Source: CAWEWH01 sp963812775 (GTDB lineage: Bacteria > Pseudomonadota > Alphaproteobacteria > Rhizobiales > Beijerinckiaceae). Taken from it: 64,000 bases of DNA. Under the pieces are notes generated by a model. That model did no database searches. It was given only the letters and a program-made list of their open reading frames with translations, and was not told the origin of the DNA. This document shows positions 39,323-47,823 of the stretch, piece by piece. Positions within the stretch are counted from its first letter, which is position 1; every line of letters starts with the position of its first letter. The stretch spans positions 707,450 through 771,449 of the forward strand of contig CAWEWH010000009.1 in assembly GCA_963812775.1 (NCBI GenBank), in the 5' to 3' direction. The position numbers were made by a program, and so were the translations under genes.

Positions 39323-39556
39323 TTGGCCAGCGCTGATTTGGTTTTCGCGGTTTGGCCAGACGCGGGCGAACCGCAGGGCGTTGGCACCCTCATTGTAAAA
39401 GGGCAAGGACCGCTAAAGGCTACGGGAGCGGGCTGGAGGGACGCACCTAGCGGAACTCAGCGGTTCTCCATTCCGACTGCGCAAGTGAAATGGGACGCCA
39501 TTTCCTGCGATGACTACGAGCAAGCCCACGCTCTAAGCAAGACGGTGATCGAATGA
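39323..39556 (+). CDS. Possible hypothetical protein
   Basis: 77 codons with a TTG start. The end, FSIPTAQVKWDAISCDDYEQ, is well ordered, but there is no independent support for translation. Confidence 0.25.
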   Translation: MASADLVFAVWPDAGEPQGVGTLIVKGQGPLKATGAGWRDAPSGTQRFSIPTAQVKWDAISCDDYEQAHALSKTVIE

Positions 39557-39631
39557 AATAGGGCTTGTTGAGGGCGCCGGGCTGATGGCGGAGCAGACCA
39601 GCTTTGTCTTCACTTCGAAGCGGAATGTAGC

Positions 39632-40663
39632 GTGAGCGAGAACCAGCCAATGACTACGTCACCGCCGACTACGCCCGTGACCCTGTTGCGATACCGCTCA
39701 AGTGTATTCGCACCGCTGGCCCTTCTGGCTGCGTCGCAGCTAGACCTTTTTACCGCCCTCCGCGAAGGCCCGCGCAACGCAACGGAGTTGGCGGCCGATC
39801 TGGGTGCCCCGCCGGACAAGCTATCGTTACTGCTGCATGCGTTAGTGCATGCGGGCCTGCTTGAAAAGAAAGGTACGCACTTCGCGAACACTGCCGAGTC
39901 ACAGCACTTCCTGGCTCGCGGCGCACCAGGTTTCGTCGGTGACTGGTGGAAGCTTGACCAGGATTTTTGGCGCGCAGTGATGCAAACCGCAGCGACGCTG
40001 CGGTCAGGCGAGCCCCAAGCCCTGCATGACTTCACGCACATGACAGAAGCTGAGATGGCCGAATTCTTTGGTGGTCTGCACGGTTTTGCCGTTTCGACAG
40101 GACGGTTTCTGGCCTCAAGACCGGAGTTCGCCGGCTTCTCAAATCTGATTGATGTGGGCGTCGGCTCCGGCGGCGTTGCCATCGCGGTCTGCGAAGCCCA
40201 TACCGCGCTCCGCGCCACCATCATGGAGCTTCCGCGCGTGCTTCCCATTGCGCGCGACACTGCCGCAGGGATGTGCTCGCGCGTCGAGGTGGTGGAGGGC
40301 GACATTCTCACCGCTCCACCTCATGGGCGCTACGACGCCGCAGTGATGCGGGCGCTTATTCAGGTAATGGGACGAGACGAGGCGGCCCGCGCTATCGCCA
40401 ATATTCGTCCCGCACTGCTGCCTGGTGGCTGGCTCTACATTCTGAGCCACATTGTGGCCGACAACCGCGTCGAGCCAGCCAGCGCAGTCGGCTTCAATCT
40501 CGTATTTCTGAACATCTATAGGGCCGGCGAAGCCTACTCAGAGAGCGAGTACCGCTCCTGGCTTGCCGAAGCGGGCTTCACTGACGTTGCCTTGGCCTAC
40601 ACCGTTGTGCCCGGTGGGATGTCCCTCGTCACGGCCCGCAATCCTGGCTTAGGTCGGATCTAA
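39632..40663 (+). CDS. SAM-dependent O-methyltransferase (acetylserotonin OMT-like)
   Basis: A 343-residue protein with GTG start. The N-terminal winged-helix dimerisation domain (LLAASQLDLFTALREGPRNA, TELAADLGAPPDKLSLLLHA) is followed by a Rossmann SAM domain. That domain holds NLIDVGVGSGGVAIAV (motif I), MELPRVLPIARD, VEVVEGDILTAPPHGRYDAA and LLPGGWLYILSHIVADN. It methylates a hydroxyl of a small phenolic or polyketide-like molecule in the cytoplasm. Island location and a downstream exporter make a secondary-metabolite role possible, but this is inference. Confidence 0.87.
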   Translation: MSENQPMTTSPPTTPVTLLRYRSSVFAPLALLAASQLDLFTALREGPRNATELAADLGAPPDKLSLLLHALVHAGLLEKKGTHFANTAESQHFLARGAPGFVGDWWKLDQDFWRAVMQTAATLRSGEPQALHDFTHMTEAEMAEFFGGLHGFAVSTGRFLASRPEFAGFSNLIDVGVGSGGVAIAVCEAHTALRATIMELPRVLPIARDTAAGMCSRVEVVEGDILTAPPHGRYDAAVMRALIQVMGRDEAARAIANIRPALLPGGWLYILSHIVADNRVEPASAVGFNLVFLNIYRAGEAYSESEYRSWLAEAGFTDVALAYTVVPGGMSLVTARNPGLGRI

Positions 40664-41172
40664 GCCCGCAAGAACGGTTCGATCCGCCGCCAATTCAGTG
40701 CGCCGATCAGCAAACTCCGTCTGCTTCTCCACTTCGTGGGTGATCAGTTCTTTTCGGCACACTTTGTCTCCGCTCGGCAGACGGTCGCGGGCGCCCCTGG
40801 GGCGGCCGGAATTCTCGGAAACCCGCTAAGTTATCGCGCTCCGAGCGCCCTCGTTCGTCGGTGCTAGAAGTTCCTTGATCAGGTCGAGAGGACCTTTGTG
40901 TTCGGGCCGCGCGAGCCGCGCGCCAGGAAGGTCGAAAGCTCAACGTCCTGAGTTTTGCCGCCAGATGGTGCGTGGGGATGTGGCCGACGACGAGCCGATC
41001 TTGGGTGCTATCGTGAACGAGCAGCCAGCAGTCGCCCTTTGGCGCTGCGGTAGAGTTCCCGAGCCCTCTCGGTCAAGGCCGCCTTCCATGAGTTGATACG
41101 CTGCCCTTCGCAGCGGCGCCTAAGGAAACAATCAGGATCAGCGGGAGTTCACTTTTGGACATGGAGGTCGTC
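40664..41172. other. Intergenic, no gene supported
   Basis: About 500 bases. A minus-strand stretch around 41,010-41,095 gives a helical peptide in one frame (KAALTERARELYRSAKGRLL) and may be the tail of a lost gene, but no start, ribosome site or continuation supports it. Confidence 0.35.
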
Positions 41173-41598
41173 ATGAAGCCCCTGCGGCCACTGAGCATCG
41201 TGCTTGCCCTGGTCGGCTTGGCCGGAGGCCAGTCCCTTGCGCAAGAGGCGGGATGGAACGGCACCTGGTCGGGGCTGTGGGAGCAGAAAACTCAGGCGGA
41301 ACTCACGATCCAGGGCAACGCCGTGGAGTATCGAATGCAGGGACTGGAGCGACCCGTCTCGGACGTGAAGATTGAAGGGCCAATATTGACGTTCACCGTT
41401 GGACTTAATAGCGACAAGTCCACCATCATACTGAGAAGGACTGAGGTCGGCGCCGAAGGAGCCTTCCTCTCTCCGGGTGGCACCCGTCACGACGGCAGGT
41501 TCGTAAACCTAACTCCTCTTCCGCTCAAGAATTCAATAGTGGACTCTACTCCCACGAGCAGCATCGCCCCGGCGGCTGAGGACCTGAAAAAGCGTTAG
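41173..41598 (+). CDS. Exported hypothetical protein
   Basis: 141 residues from ATG 41173 after GGAGGT. A signal peptide (MKPLRPLSIVLALVGLAGGQ) is followed by a lipocalin/avidin-like short beta protein pattern: WNGTWSGLWEQKTQAELTIQ, then LTFTVGLNSDKSTIILRRTE. Possibly periplasmic. No family assigned. Confidence 0.55.
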   Translation: MKPLRPLSIVLALVGLAGGQSLAQEAGWNGTWSGLWEQKTQAELTIQGNAVEYRMQGLERPVSDVKIEGPILTFTVGLNSDKSTIILRRTEVGAEGAFLSPGGTRHDGRFVNLTPLPLKNSIVDSTPTSSIAPAAEDLKKR

Positions 41599-41757
41599 TT
41601 CGAGCCACGACGTACGCCTCGCACGAACTCGCCGAGCAAAACGGGCAATGACTCGACACAGACGGCCCCGGCCGATTGCGGTTGCTTGCGCATTGCGCAC
41701 CATGGCCGCGCGAATGGGCGGAGTTGAATTAGAGCGACCGCCCTTTATTGAGAGGCG

Positions 41758-41880
41758 ATGCCTCGCCGTGCGTTCGAACCGTCTATCCCGACCAGATCGG
41801 CCAAGGTGCCGAGCGGCGCCGACTGCCTGCACGAGATCAAGCACGGCGGCTATCGCCTGAAGCTGCAAAGCCGCTCTGCG
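41758..41880 (+). pseudogene. ATP-dependent DNA ligase, N-terminal fragment
   Basis: MPRRAFEPSIPTRSAKVPSG, then LHEIKHGGYRLKLQ, corresponds to the start of bacterial LigD/ligase-like proteins. The adenylation motif there normally reads EIKHDGYR with the catalytic Lys. The Asp is Gly here, and similarity ends after about 40 residues. A gene remnant. Confidence 0.65.
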
Positions 41881-41952
41881 ATGCTACGCGACTTGCTACT
41901 CGCACACGCGGCTCCTTTCACCTCTCCCCAAGAGGCGCGCTTGTGCTTCGCC

Positions 41953-41959
41953 GCACCGC
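41953..41959 (+). promoter_or_regulatory. GCACCGC box upstream of precursor 1
   Basis: GCACCGC, 78 bases before ATG 42038. The same heptamer occurs at nearly the same distance before at least five other leader-peptide genes in the locus. Function unknown; likely a promoter or regulator element. Confidence 0.45.
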
Positions 41960-42037
41960 GATTTATGTGTGAGATGTGGCATTTGGAAGTGACGGCAACG
42001 ATAGGCGGGGCCGCATTTCATTAACGAGGACGAGACC

Positions 42038-42229
42038 ATGAAAATCGACACTCGCGACGCCGCTTCGGCGCACATCCGCGAACTCAATAATGAGGAAGCT
42101 GATAGGGTTTTCGGCGCCTTTGCTTTCATCTGGCCAGGTATGCTTGTGCTGAGCATCAACGAAGGTGGCGCCTGCGCGAACGCACGTATCCCTCTCGTCG
42201 GAACAGTCGGCGGCTGTGTTGAGTGGTAG
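42038..42229 (+). CDS. Double-glycine-type leader peptide, precursor 1
   Basis: 63 residues. The leader HIRELNNEEADRVFGA (residues 12-27) matches the array consensus [IV]RELxxxExDxVxG[GA], with GA at the cleavage position as in precursor 6. The core (about 28-63) is hydrophobic with Cys at 46 and 60 and several Gly (LVLSINEGGACANARIPLVG). A good ACGAGGACGAGACC site precedes ATG 42038. It is expected to be a secreted peptide cut by a C39 exporter. No homologue with known activity recognised. Confidence 0.62.
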   Translation: MKIDTRDAASAHIRELNNEEADRVFGAFAFIWPGMLVLSINEGGACANARIPLVGTVGGCVEW

Positions 42230-42387
42230 TATCTACTTCATCTTGACATGGGTGGTGCTCAGCTTGGCTCTTCATCTCGACGGCGGGGCTTTCATGGTTT
42301 GCACAATAGCCACGCTGTGCGCCGCCAAGTTTTCAGCTAGAGCATCACAGCCATTTGTCACATGCGTGGTTCTGAGCAAGGCGGGGG

Positions 42388-42494
42388 TGGGCGCGGCTGT
42401 GGGATTTGAACCCGCGTCTCCCTGCCTCTACTCTCCACGCGTCACACGGGATTTCGACGAGGGCAGGCGCTCTGTCCTGTTGAGCTAAGCCGTG
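42388..42494 (-). tRNA. tRNA-like element with a 37-nt anticodon-loop region
   Basis: On the minus strand, acceptor CACGGCT pairs with AGCCGCG (one A-C mismatch). U8-A9 and the D-arm GCTC-AACAGGACA-GAGC follow, then an anticodon stem CCTGC/GCAGG. The variable GAGAC and T-arm GCGGG-TTCAAAT-CCCAC (one mismatch) follow, then discriminator C and CCA. All arms fit except that the anticodon loop region is 37 bases instead of 7, so no anticodon can be assigned. It is a degenerate or interrupted tRNA, or an integration remnant. Function unproven. Confidence 0.42.
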
Positions 42495-42539
42495 TAGGGG
42501 ATGGTCAATGTGCTTTGGCCGTTTCCAATCTCTTCTTCC

Positions 42540-42888
42540 TCAGCCGCTTCTGTTCAGCGTGTTTGGTGACTCCGGCTCTAGGGCGCTGAGCTTCGCAACA
42601 AGGCCGTTGAGCGAGTAGCTATTGGTGGTTCGGCCTTTGATCCAACGAACCGCTCCTTCCGCTTCACCAAGCCTTTCTTCTCGAGGCTTGCGATGGTGCG
42701 CTGGATCTGGCGCGCACTTTTGCGCATTCGGCCGGCGATCGCCTCCTTTGCAGGGTAGGGATCCTTGTCCGCATCCCATCGATGCTCTGCGAGCTGCGCA
42801 AGCACGTTGAACTCGATCGGCGAGATCGCCAGCCGGGCGTGGGCGCGCGTAGCACCAGGTTTGGCAGCAGCGTGTGGCCGAGCTTCAT
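42540..42888 (-). pseudogene. Winged-helix DNA-binding protein, frameshifted
   Basis: ATG 42888 begins MKLGHTLLPNLVLRA; the next frame continues FNVLAQLAEHRWDADKDPYP, AGRMRKSARQIQRTIASLEK, KGLVKRKERFVG. Another frame ends GRTTNSYSLNGLVAKLSALE. This order is that of a conserved rhizobial helix-turn-helix protein of about 115-130 residues with a replication-initiator-like wHTH. Two indels break it. It may regulate the island. Confidence 0.65.
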
Positions 42889-43317
42889 GACCTGAAGGGG
42901 ACCACTTGTCCTCTGCCCGCCAACCGGGCTTCGTTTTTCAACGGGCGGTAATCGCTGGACACGACTGGGTGCGCTGGTGGCCGTGGCGCAGCTTTGCTAC
43001 GCCCCGACCGTTTCCGGATGCAGCGTTCTACCACTCAATTTCAAAGAGCAGGGCGTAGCAGAGGCCGAACTTGAGCGCGATGTTCGGCAAATTTTCTAAA
43101 GGTGCTAGGCGCCGGGTCAGTAGCCGGCGGGCCACGCGAGAGTTCGGCCAGTGGCCTATCGGTATGGTACCGCGTGACGTGGATTGCTCAGTTGGCGATC
43201 GCGACTTAGCAATGGCGTTCCCGGGTATGGATCGGGTTATCGCCAATTTGGCAAACAACGTGCCGCGACTGCGGGGAACCATCGCCGATGGCCGCAACTG
43301 ACGCGACCCTGTAAGAG
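42889..43317. other. Intergenic, no gene supported
   Basis: About 430 bases between the wHTH gene and precursor 2; no ribosome site plus coding frame, and no RNA gene found. Confidence 0.35.
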
Positions 43318-43518
43318 CTAAGCGGCGCCGGCGGAAGCGGCGGCCAGCCCTCTACCGGTTGCGGCCCAGGCTTCATACAGATCCTTCCAAGTTGGGTCGT
43401 TGCCGCAATCTCTCACACTCACACTAGGCGGGGAAAACTTCACAGTCACACTCACACAAAAGCCGCCAGCGACGGCGTCGATCTCTTCAGCATGTAGCGC
43501 GCGAATGCCCGTGTTCAT
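43318..43518 (-). CDS. Double-glycine leader peptide, precursor 2
   Basis: 66 residues. The leader is MNTGIRALHAEEIDAVAGG (cleavage expected after Gly19). The core is FCVSVTVKFSPPSVSVRDCG followed by a helical, Ala-rich end (WAATGRGLAAASAGAA), with two Cys that could form one disulfide. It is divergent from precursor 3 with paired GCACCGC boxes between them. No biosynthetic enzyme is adjacent, so an unmodified or disulfide peptide is likelier than a heavily modified one. Confidence 0.75.
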   Translation of the reverse strand: MNTGIRALHAEEIDAVAGGFCVSVTVKFSPPSVSVRDCGNDPTWKDLYEAWAATGRGLAAASAGAA

Positions 43519-43601
43519 GGCTCTGATTCCTGTCTGCTTGAGATGACGGCAGCGCAGACTGTTGCCGTTGATGCCCTGTTTACGACGTGCAACGTTCGAG
43601 T

Positions 43602-43648
43602 GCGGTGCGCCAGATCACGACTGGTTGGCGCGTGATCTCGCGCACCGC
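43602..43648. promoter_or_regulatory. Facing box pair between divergent precursors
   Basis: The 17-mer GTGATCTGGCGCACCGC on the minus strand (43602-43618) and GTGATCTCGCGCACCGC on the plus strand (43632-43648) form an inverted pair with 13 bases between. Each ends 80-83 bases before the ATG of the gene it faces (43518 minus, 43729 plus). Probably the control region of both genes. Confidence 0.6.
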
Positions 43649-43728
43649 GCGCCGACGCCGCGTGACGTAGACAGGCTCACCGGCAACGATCAGCGCGGCC
43701 GTGAACCCAACAGGACGGGATCAGAGCC

Positions 43729-43890
43729 ATGGACATGGAAATTCGCTCCCTCAACGATGCCGAGCTTGACGAAGTCAGTGGCGGCAGCCCGCTACACCTA
43801 GCATTGGGCGGAGCGGCGGTATTCGTCGCCTTTTGGCTCACCGACGGGACGCAGACCATTCCGGAGTTCCTGTCTTATCTCAACGACTAG
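43729..43890 (+). CDS. Double-glycine leader peptide, precursor 3
   Basis: 53 residues, too short for most callers. MDMEIRSLNDAELDEVSGG is the leader. The core SPLHLALGGAAVFVAFWLTD is hydrophobic and ends GTQTIPEFLSYLND. The same end (IPEFLSYLN) closes precursor 4, 29 bases downstream, so the two are tandem paralogues; a two-peptide system is possible. Upstream box at 43642-43648. Confidence 0.75.
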   Translation: MDMEIRSLNDAELDEVSGGSPLHLALGGAAVFVAFWLTDGTQTIPEFLSYLND

Positions 43891-43919
43891 TTTGAGATCG
43901 CAACGCAAGGATCAGAACC

Positions 43920-44120
43920 ATGAACACGCTCGTTGGCGAGTTGCACACGACCCAAACAGGCGCCTCCGAACTGCGCCCCCTGACCGACAGCGAGCTCGAT
44001 GCAGTGAGCGGCGGCGGTCCTCTGGCTGTGCTTGCGGGGGCTGGCCTCGCCGCCTTCGGCATCTGGCTCGGCTGCGGAACCAAGTCGATCCCAGAGTTCC
44101 TGTCTTACCTTAACGAGTAG
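43920..44120 (+). CDS. Double-glycine leader peptide, precursor 4
   Basis: 66 residues. The leader ends SELRPLTDSELDAVSGGG. The core PLAVLAGAGLAAFGIWLGCG is Gly/Ala-rich and hydrophobic like class II bacteriocins, then TKSIPEFLSYLNE. The gene follows precursor 3 with 29 bases between and no box of its own, so both should share one transcript. AAGGATCAGAACC precedes ATG 43920. Confidence 0.8.
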   Translation: MNTLVGELHTTQTGASELRPLTDSELDAVSGGGPLAVLAGAGLAAFGIWLGCGTKSIPEFLSYLNE

Positions 44121-44327
44121 CCTGACACATTGCGTCCAAGGCTGCGTCAGGCAGGCGTGGCCCGCGGACAGTGCGCAAGCTCGGCGCATCGCGCGACCGA
44201 CGCTTCCAACGCACGATGGAGCGCAGTCGCCCGCGCTTTGCACAGCTTTACACGCGAGACAAACCCGCTTCACGCAGCCTTGCGAACTGCTCCGTCTGAG
44301 TATCGGCCGAGGTTTGCGACTGGCGAT

Positions 44328-44480
44328 TCACGGCGCCTGAAAAAATTCGCAGTACTCGAATAGGATCTTGACGGCGACGATGTTGCTGATCCGCCACTGC
44401 ACGTTCACTTCGTCCATCAGGAAGTGCGCGAACCAGGGTTCCCCGCGTGCATCAGTGATGCGCAGCTCCCCAGAATTGCC
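44328..44480 (-). pseudogene. C-terminal remnant of an unknown protein
   Basis: On the minus strand, one frame reads GELRITDARGEPWFAHFLMD, then NVQWRISNIVAVKILFEYCE, and stops at 44328-44330. It is clearly protein-like but has no start nearby. The family is unknown; a fragment of a formerly longer gene. Confidence 0.4.
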
Positions 44481-44586
44481 GAGGGCGCGTCATTGACTTC
44501 GGAGATTTGCGCGAAACGTCGTTTGGCTATGCCAAAGCGGTGCGCTTTGAAGGAGCGCAAGTATCTCACGCCTGATCGGGGCTCAG

Positions 44587-44748
44587 CTATTCCTTAGCAT
44601 GCAAGCGGGGCGCAAATTTCCCTAGAGCGCCTGTCGCTCCTGTATCAATGGCCATCAGGTCGAAACAAAGCTCACAAAACTCCCACAAAAGGCCGCCGGC
44701 AACGTCGTCGATCTCTTCGGTGGTCAGCTCGCGAATTTCGGTTTTCAT
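44587..44748 (-). CDS. Double-glycine leader peptide, precursor 5
   Basis: 53 residues. The leader is MKTEIRELTTEEIDDVAGG. The core LLWEFCELCFDLMAIDTGAT has a CxxC spacing (Cys 26 and 29), then GALGKFAPRLHAKE. ATG 44748 is preceded by AGGATCCAGG. A GTGATCCC-GCGCACCGC box lies 83 bases upstream (44832-44848). A different core type from the other precursors. Confidence 0.75.
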   Translation of the reverse strand: MKTEIRELTTEEIDDVAGGLLWEFCELCFDLMAIDTGATGALGKFAPRLHAKE

Positions 44749-44831
44749 AGCCTGGATCCTGAATCTCAAAAAGGGGCAGCCAACAAGGTCGTTGACATTG
44801 CAGCATTCGTTACCGGATGTGCGCTCGGCTG

Positions 44832-44848
44832 GCGGTGCGCGGGATCAC
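44832..44848 (-). promoter_or_regulatory. GTGATC-GCACCGC box of precursor 5
   Basis: On the minus strand this reads GTGATCCCGCGCACCGC, differing in two positions from the 43602/43632 pair, and it ends 83 bases before ATG 44748. Confidence 0.55.
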
Positions 44849-45058
44849 AGGTTGGGCCGGAGGAAGTCCCACATTCGCGGGTGGGGGCCGAATTGATAGT
44901 CGACTTTTTCGACCCTTCAGGGCGATCTTTCATATGGCGTGAGCTTATGGGGCGGCGCGGAATGCCGGCGCTCCCTCGCCACTCTCAATGGAGTGGGGCG
45001 GGGCGTGCGCGTTGACTGACGGCTAAACCCGGCACAAGCTTGTCCCTGGAGGGCCAAC

Positions 45059-46549
45059 ATGCACGTCGCCTTTCGGGGGAGTTTACTGCAGCGATTACGC
45101 CTTTCCTCCGGGCTGGTTCTGTTTGCCTTCGCGGCAAGCCATTTTGCCAACCATGCGGTCGGGCTTTTCGGTCTCGAGGTCCTTCACACCGTCCAAGAGA
45201 TGCGCACCGCGGTCACGCGCTCACCGCCGGTCAGCCTGATGCTCGCGGTCGCCCTCGTCGTCCATCTTGGGCTCGGTCTCTATAAGTTGGCCATGCGTAG
45301 GTCACTGCAGATGCCGGCTTGGGAGGCAATTCAGATCGCCTTTGGGGTAGCAATCCCCTTTTTGCTTTTGCCGCACATAGTCAACACGCGCATCGCTCAT
45401 GATGTTTTTGGCGTCTATGACACCTATCTCTACGAACTTTATCGGATGTGGCCGGACAGCGTCGGATCCCAAAGCGCTCTGCTACTTCTAGTGTGGACGC
45501 ACGGCTGCATCGGCATCCACTATTGGTTGCGCCTGACTGAGGGCTACACGAAGTTTCGCCCCCTGTTGCTTGTGATAGCGATTGGATTGCCGGTGGCGGC
45601 GCTGGGGGGCTTCGTCGTGGCCAGCCTCGCGACGGCGGACATCATGCGCGATCCCGAGGCGTATCGAAGCCTTCGCGCTCGTTCCTATTGGCCAAGCCCT
45701 GCGGCCAGCGCAACGATGGCCTTGCTGCGCAACATCCTCCCGCTGTCATTCGCAGCGCTTCTGGCTCTCGTCCTCGCCATTCACCTAGCCCGCCTTCTCA
45801 TCCGATGGCTCAGTCGCAGGGCGCTACGGATCACCTATGCCGACGGCCCAACGATTGCGCTGAAGCCGGGCATGACTCTGCTCGAGGTGAGCCGATCGGC
45901 GGGCATTCCCCATGCCTCGGTGTGCGGTGGCCGGGGTCGCTGCTCGACTTGTCGCGTTCGAGTGCTTGAGGGTCTCGACACCCTGCCGCCGCCTGCCGGA
46001 GCGGAGGCCATCACTCTGCGATCGGTCGAAGCCCCCGCCAATGTTCGCCTCGCCTGTCAAATCAGGCCTACGGCCTCGCTTGTCGTCGCGCCGGTAAGCG
46101 CGCCGGCAGCGCCGGCGCCGGTCCGACTTGAATTCAGCGAGATCAAGGAAATCGTTGCCGCCCATGTGCGCGCGACATTGACCGGCGAACTTGTGGATCT
46201 GCCGACGTCTGATCCCAAGTTGGTTGCAGACTGGCTTTCCGAGCGAATATCGTACGAAGTGCCGGCCGCCCTTGCGAGCGCGGAGGACTTCGGACTGATA
46301 GGTGCCCGGGTCGAGTTTCTGAGTGCCGACCCAACGGCTGTCTTTGTTTATCAGGCGCAGTCGCATGTTTTGGATATTTTCGTTCGGCCAACGGATGCGA
46401 ACCGCTCGACGGATGTTCGCGGTCGCCGCAATGGGTACAGCGTGCTGGCTTGGTCGAGCGCTAAACTGACCTACTTTGCCGTGTCGGATGTCCCAACCGA
46501 TACGCTTGAGGAAATCGAAGAGTGCCTGAGAGTCATCGAGGCGGCCTAA
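45059..46549 (+). CDS. Membrane / 2Fe-2S ferredoxin / anti-sigma-like fusion protein
   Basis: A 496-residue intact protein. Residues 14-255 have about six membrane helices with His pairs (FAASHFANHAVG, LLLPHIVNTRIAHD, WTHGCIGIHYWLR), resembling a heme-b SdhC/FrdC-like membrane domain. Residues 260-345 are a plant-type 2Fe-2S domain with Cys 289, 295, 298 and 333 (HASVCGGRGRCSTCRVRV; RLACQI). Residues 360-495 (VAAHVRATLTGELVDLPTSD; LIGARVEFLSADPTAVFVYQ; YSVLAWSSAKLTYFAVSDV) resemble the periplasmic end of zinc-finger anti-sigma proteins. CTGGAGGG precedes ATG 45059. HlyD follows 25 bases later. The fusion may sense redox state or process disulfides for the peptide system; the role is inferred. 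Confidence 0.75.
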   Translation: MHVAFRGSLLQRLRLSSGLVLFAFAASHFANHAVGLFGLEVLHTVQEMRTAVTRSPPVSLMLAVALVVHLGLGLYKLAMRRSLQMPAWEAIQIAFGVAIPFLLLPHIVNTRIAHDVFGVYDTYLYELYRMWPDSVGSQSALLLLVWTHGCIGIHYWLRLTEGYTKFRPLLLVIAIGLPVAALGGFVVASLATADIMRDPEAYRSLRARSYWPSPAASATMALLRNILPLSFAALLALVLAIHLARLLIRWLSRRALRITYADGPTIALKPGMTLLEVSRSAGIPHASVCGGRGRCSTCRVRVLEGLDTLPPPAGAEAITLRSVEAPANVRLACQIRPTASLVVAPVSAPAAPAPVRLEFSEIKEIVAAHVRATLTGELVDLPTSDPKLVADWLSERISYEVPAALASAEDFGLIGARVEFLSADPTAVFVYQAQSHVLDIFVRPTDANRSTDVRGRRNGYSVLAWSSAKLTYFAVSDVPTDTLEEIEECLRVIEAA

Positions 46550-46574
46550 TCCGCCGCCAGGCCCGGAGCCGACC

Positions 46575-47823
46575 ATGAACGAACTCTTTCGCCGTGAGGC
46601 TGTTCAACACGCGACTCGCCGTCTGGACGGCACGGTGGTGCTTGCGACTCCGCTGTCAGTGAAGACCCTTGGGACCCTTCTGGTGGCGATCGTGTTTGGC
46701 GCGGTCGCATTCGCGGCCACCGCGACCTATGCCCGCAAGGCGTCAGTGACCGGATTCCTGGTGCCTGATCAGGGAATGATCCGGGCGACCGCGCTTGCCG
46801 GCGGTACGCTGCAGGCCCTCGTAGTGAGGGAAGGCGACATCGTCGCGGGTGGCGCGAGGATTGCGGTAATCGACGCCTCTGCGGAGACCAGCGCCGGCAA
46901 TGTCGGTACCGTCGTAGCACGGGTTCTCCGGACCGAGGGCTCGGCAGCACGCATCCGGGCGGAGTTGCAACTGGCTCGCCTTGAGGTGGAGCGTGAGCAG
47001 GCAAAGGTCCGCCTCGGCAAGAGCGAGGCGGAGCTGGAGCAGGTGCAGTTGCAACTGAGAATTCAAGAGCAAAGGCTGCAGCTTGCCCAGCAAGAAGCAG
47101 AGCGAGGAGAGGCGATTGCGGCGAAAGGCTTTCTAGCCAGGCGCGAAGTCGATGCCCGTCGTCTCGCCGCTCTGACATCTCAGCAGGAGATGGCGGGCTT
47201 GCAACGTCAGCGCGCCGGAATTGAGCGCGACATTGCGGACATCAGGGCCCGGATGGCATCCATCCCGCTGGAGGTTGAAGCGGCCAAATCGGAAGCTCAG
47301 AGTGCCGAGGCGGCACTGCAACAGCGTGAAGTCGAATCGGAGGCTCGCCGTCTGCAGTTCGTCACGGCGCCGGTCAGCGGCCGGATCGCGGCTGTGCCGG
47401 TGTCCGCGGGGCAGACGGTGGTTGCTGGCGCAACGATCGTCGTGATCGTGCCGGAAGGGGGCAAGCTCGAGGCGGAACTGCTCGCCCCCTCGCGAGCGAT
47501 CGGCTTCGTTCGGCCCGGCCAGGAGGTCGAGCTCAGCCTGCAGGCTTTCCCGTACCAGCGCTTCGGAACCGTGCGCGGAACGGTGCGCACGGTCTCCAGC
47601 ACGGTGCTGGCCCCCAACGAAGTGGCCATCCAGGGCCTGAATGTTCAGGAGCCGGTGTTTCGCATCCGCGTGGCGCTGTCGCGCGACGACAATGCAGGCC
47701 TACGGCGAGAGCGATCGCCATGCAGCCTGGCATGCTGGTGTCGGCGGAGATCGTCTTCGACCGGCGCAGCCTGATGCCGATGGCTGTTCGATCCGATCTA
47801 TGCCGTGGGGCCGCGCGTCATGA
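46575..47823 (+). CDS. HlyD-family membrane fusion protein of a peptide exporter
   Basis: About 400 residues. One membrane helix at 32-52 (LGTLLVAIVFGAVAFAATA). Lipoyl half-motifs are GGTLQALVVREGDIVAGGAR and APVSGRIAAVPVSAGQTVVA, around a long coiled-coil (about 120-245) rich in Glu/Arg/Gln. It links an inner-membrane ABC exporter to an outer-membrane channel, as CvaA does for colicin V. A frameshift near 47,705 garbles the end; the proper frame closes at TGA 47821-47823, overlapping the exporter ATG. No TolC is visible in the window. Confidence 0.82.

Noticed and set aside
39043..39393. Minus-strand frame across the end of the FGE gene as an immunity gene
   Set aside because: No membrane segments or start signal; it is antisense to a conserved domain.
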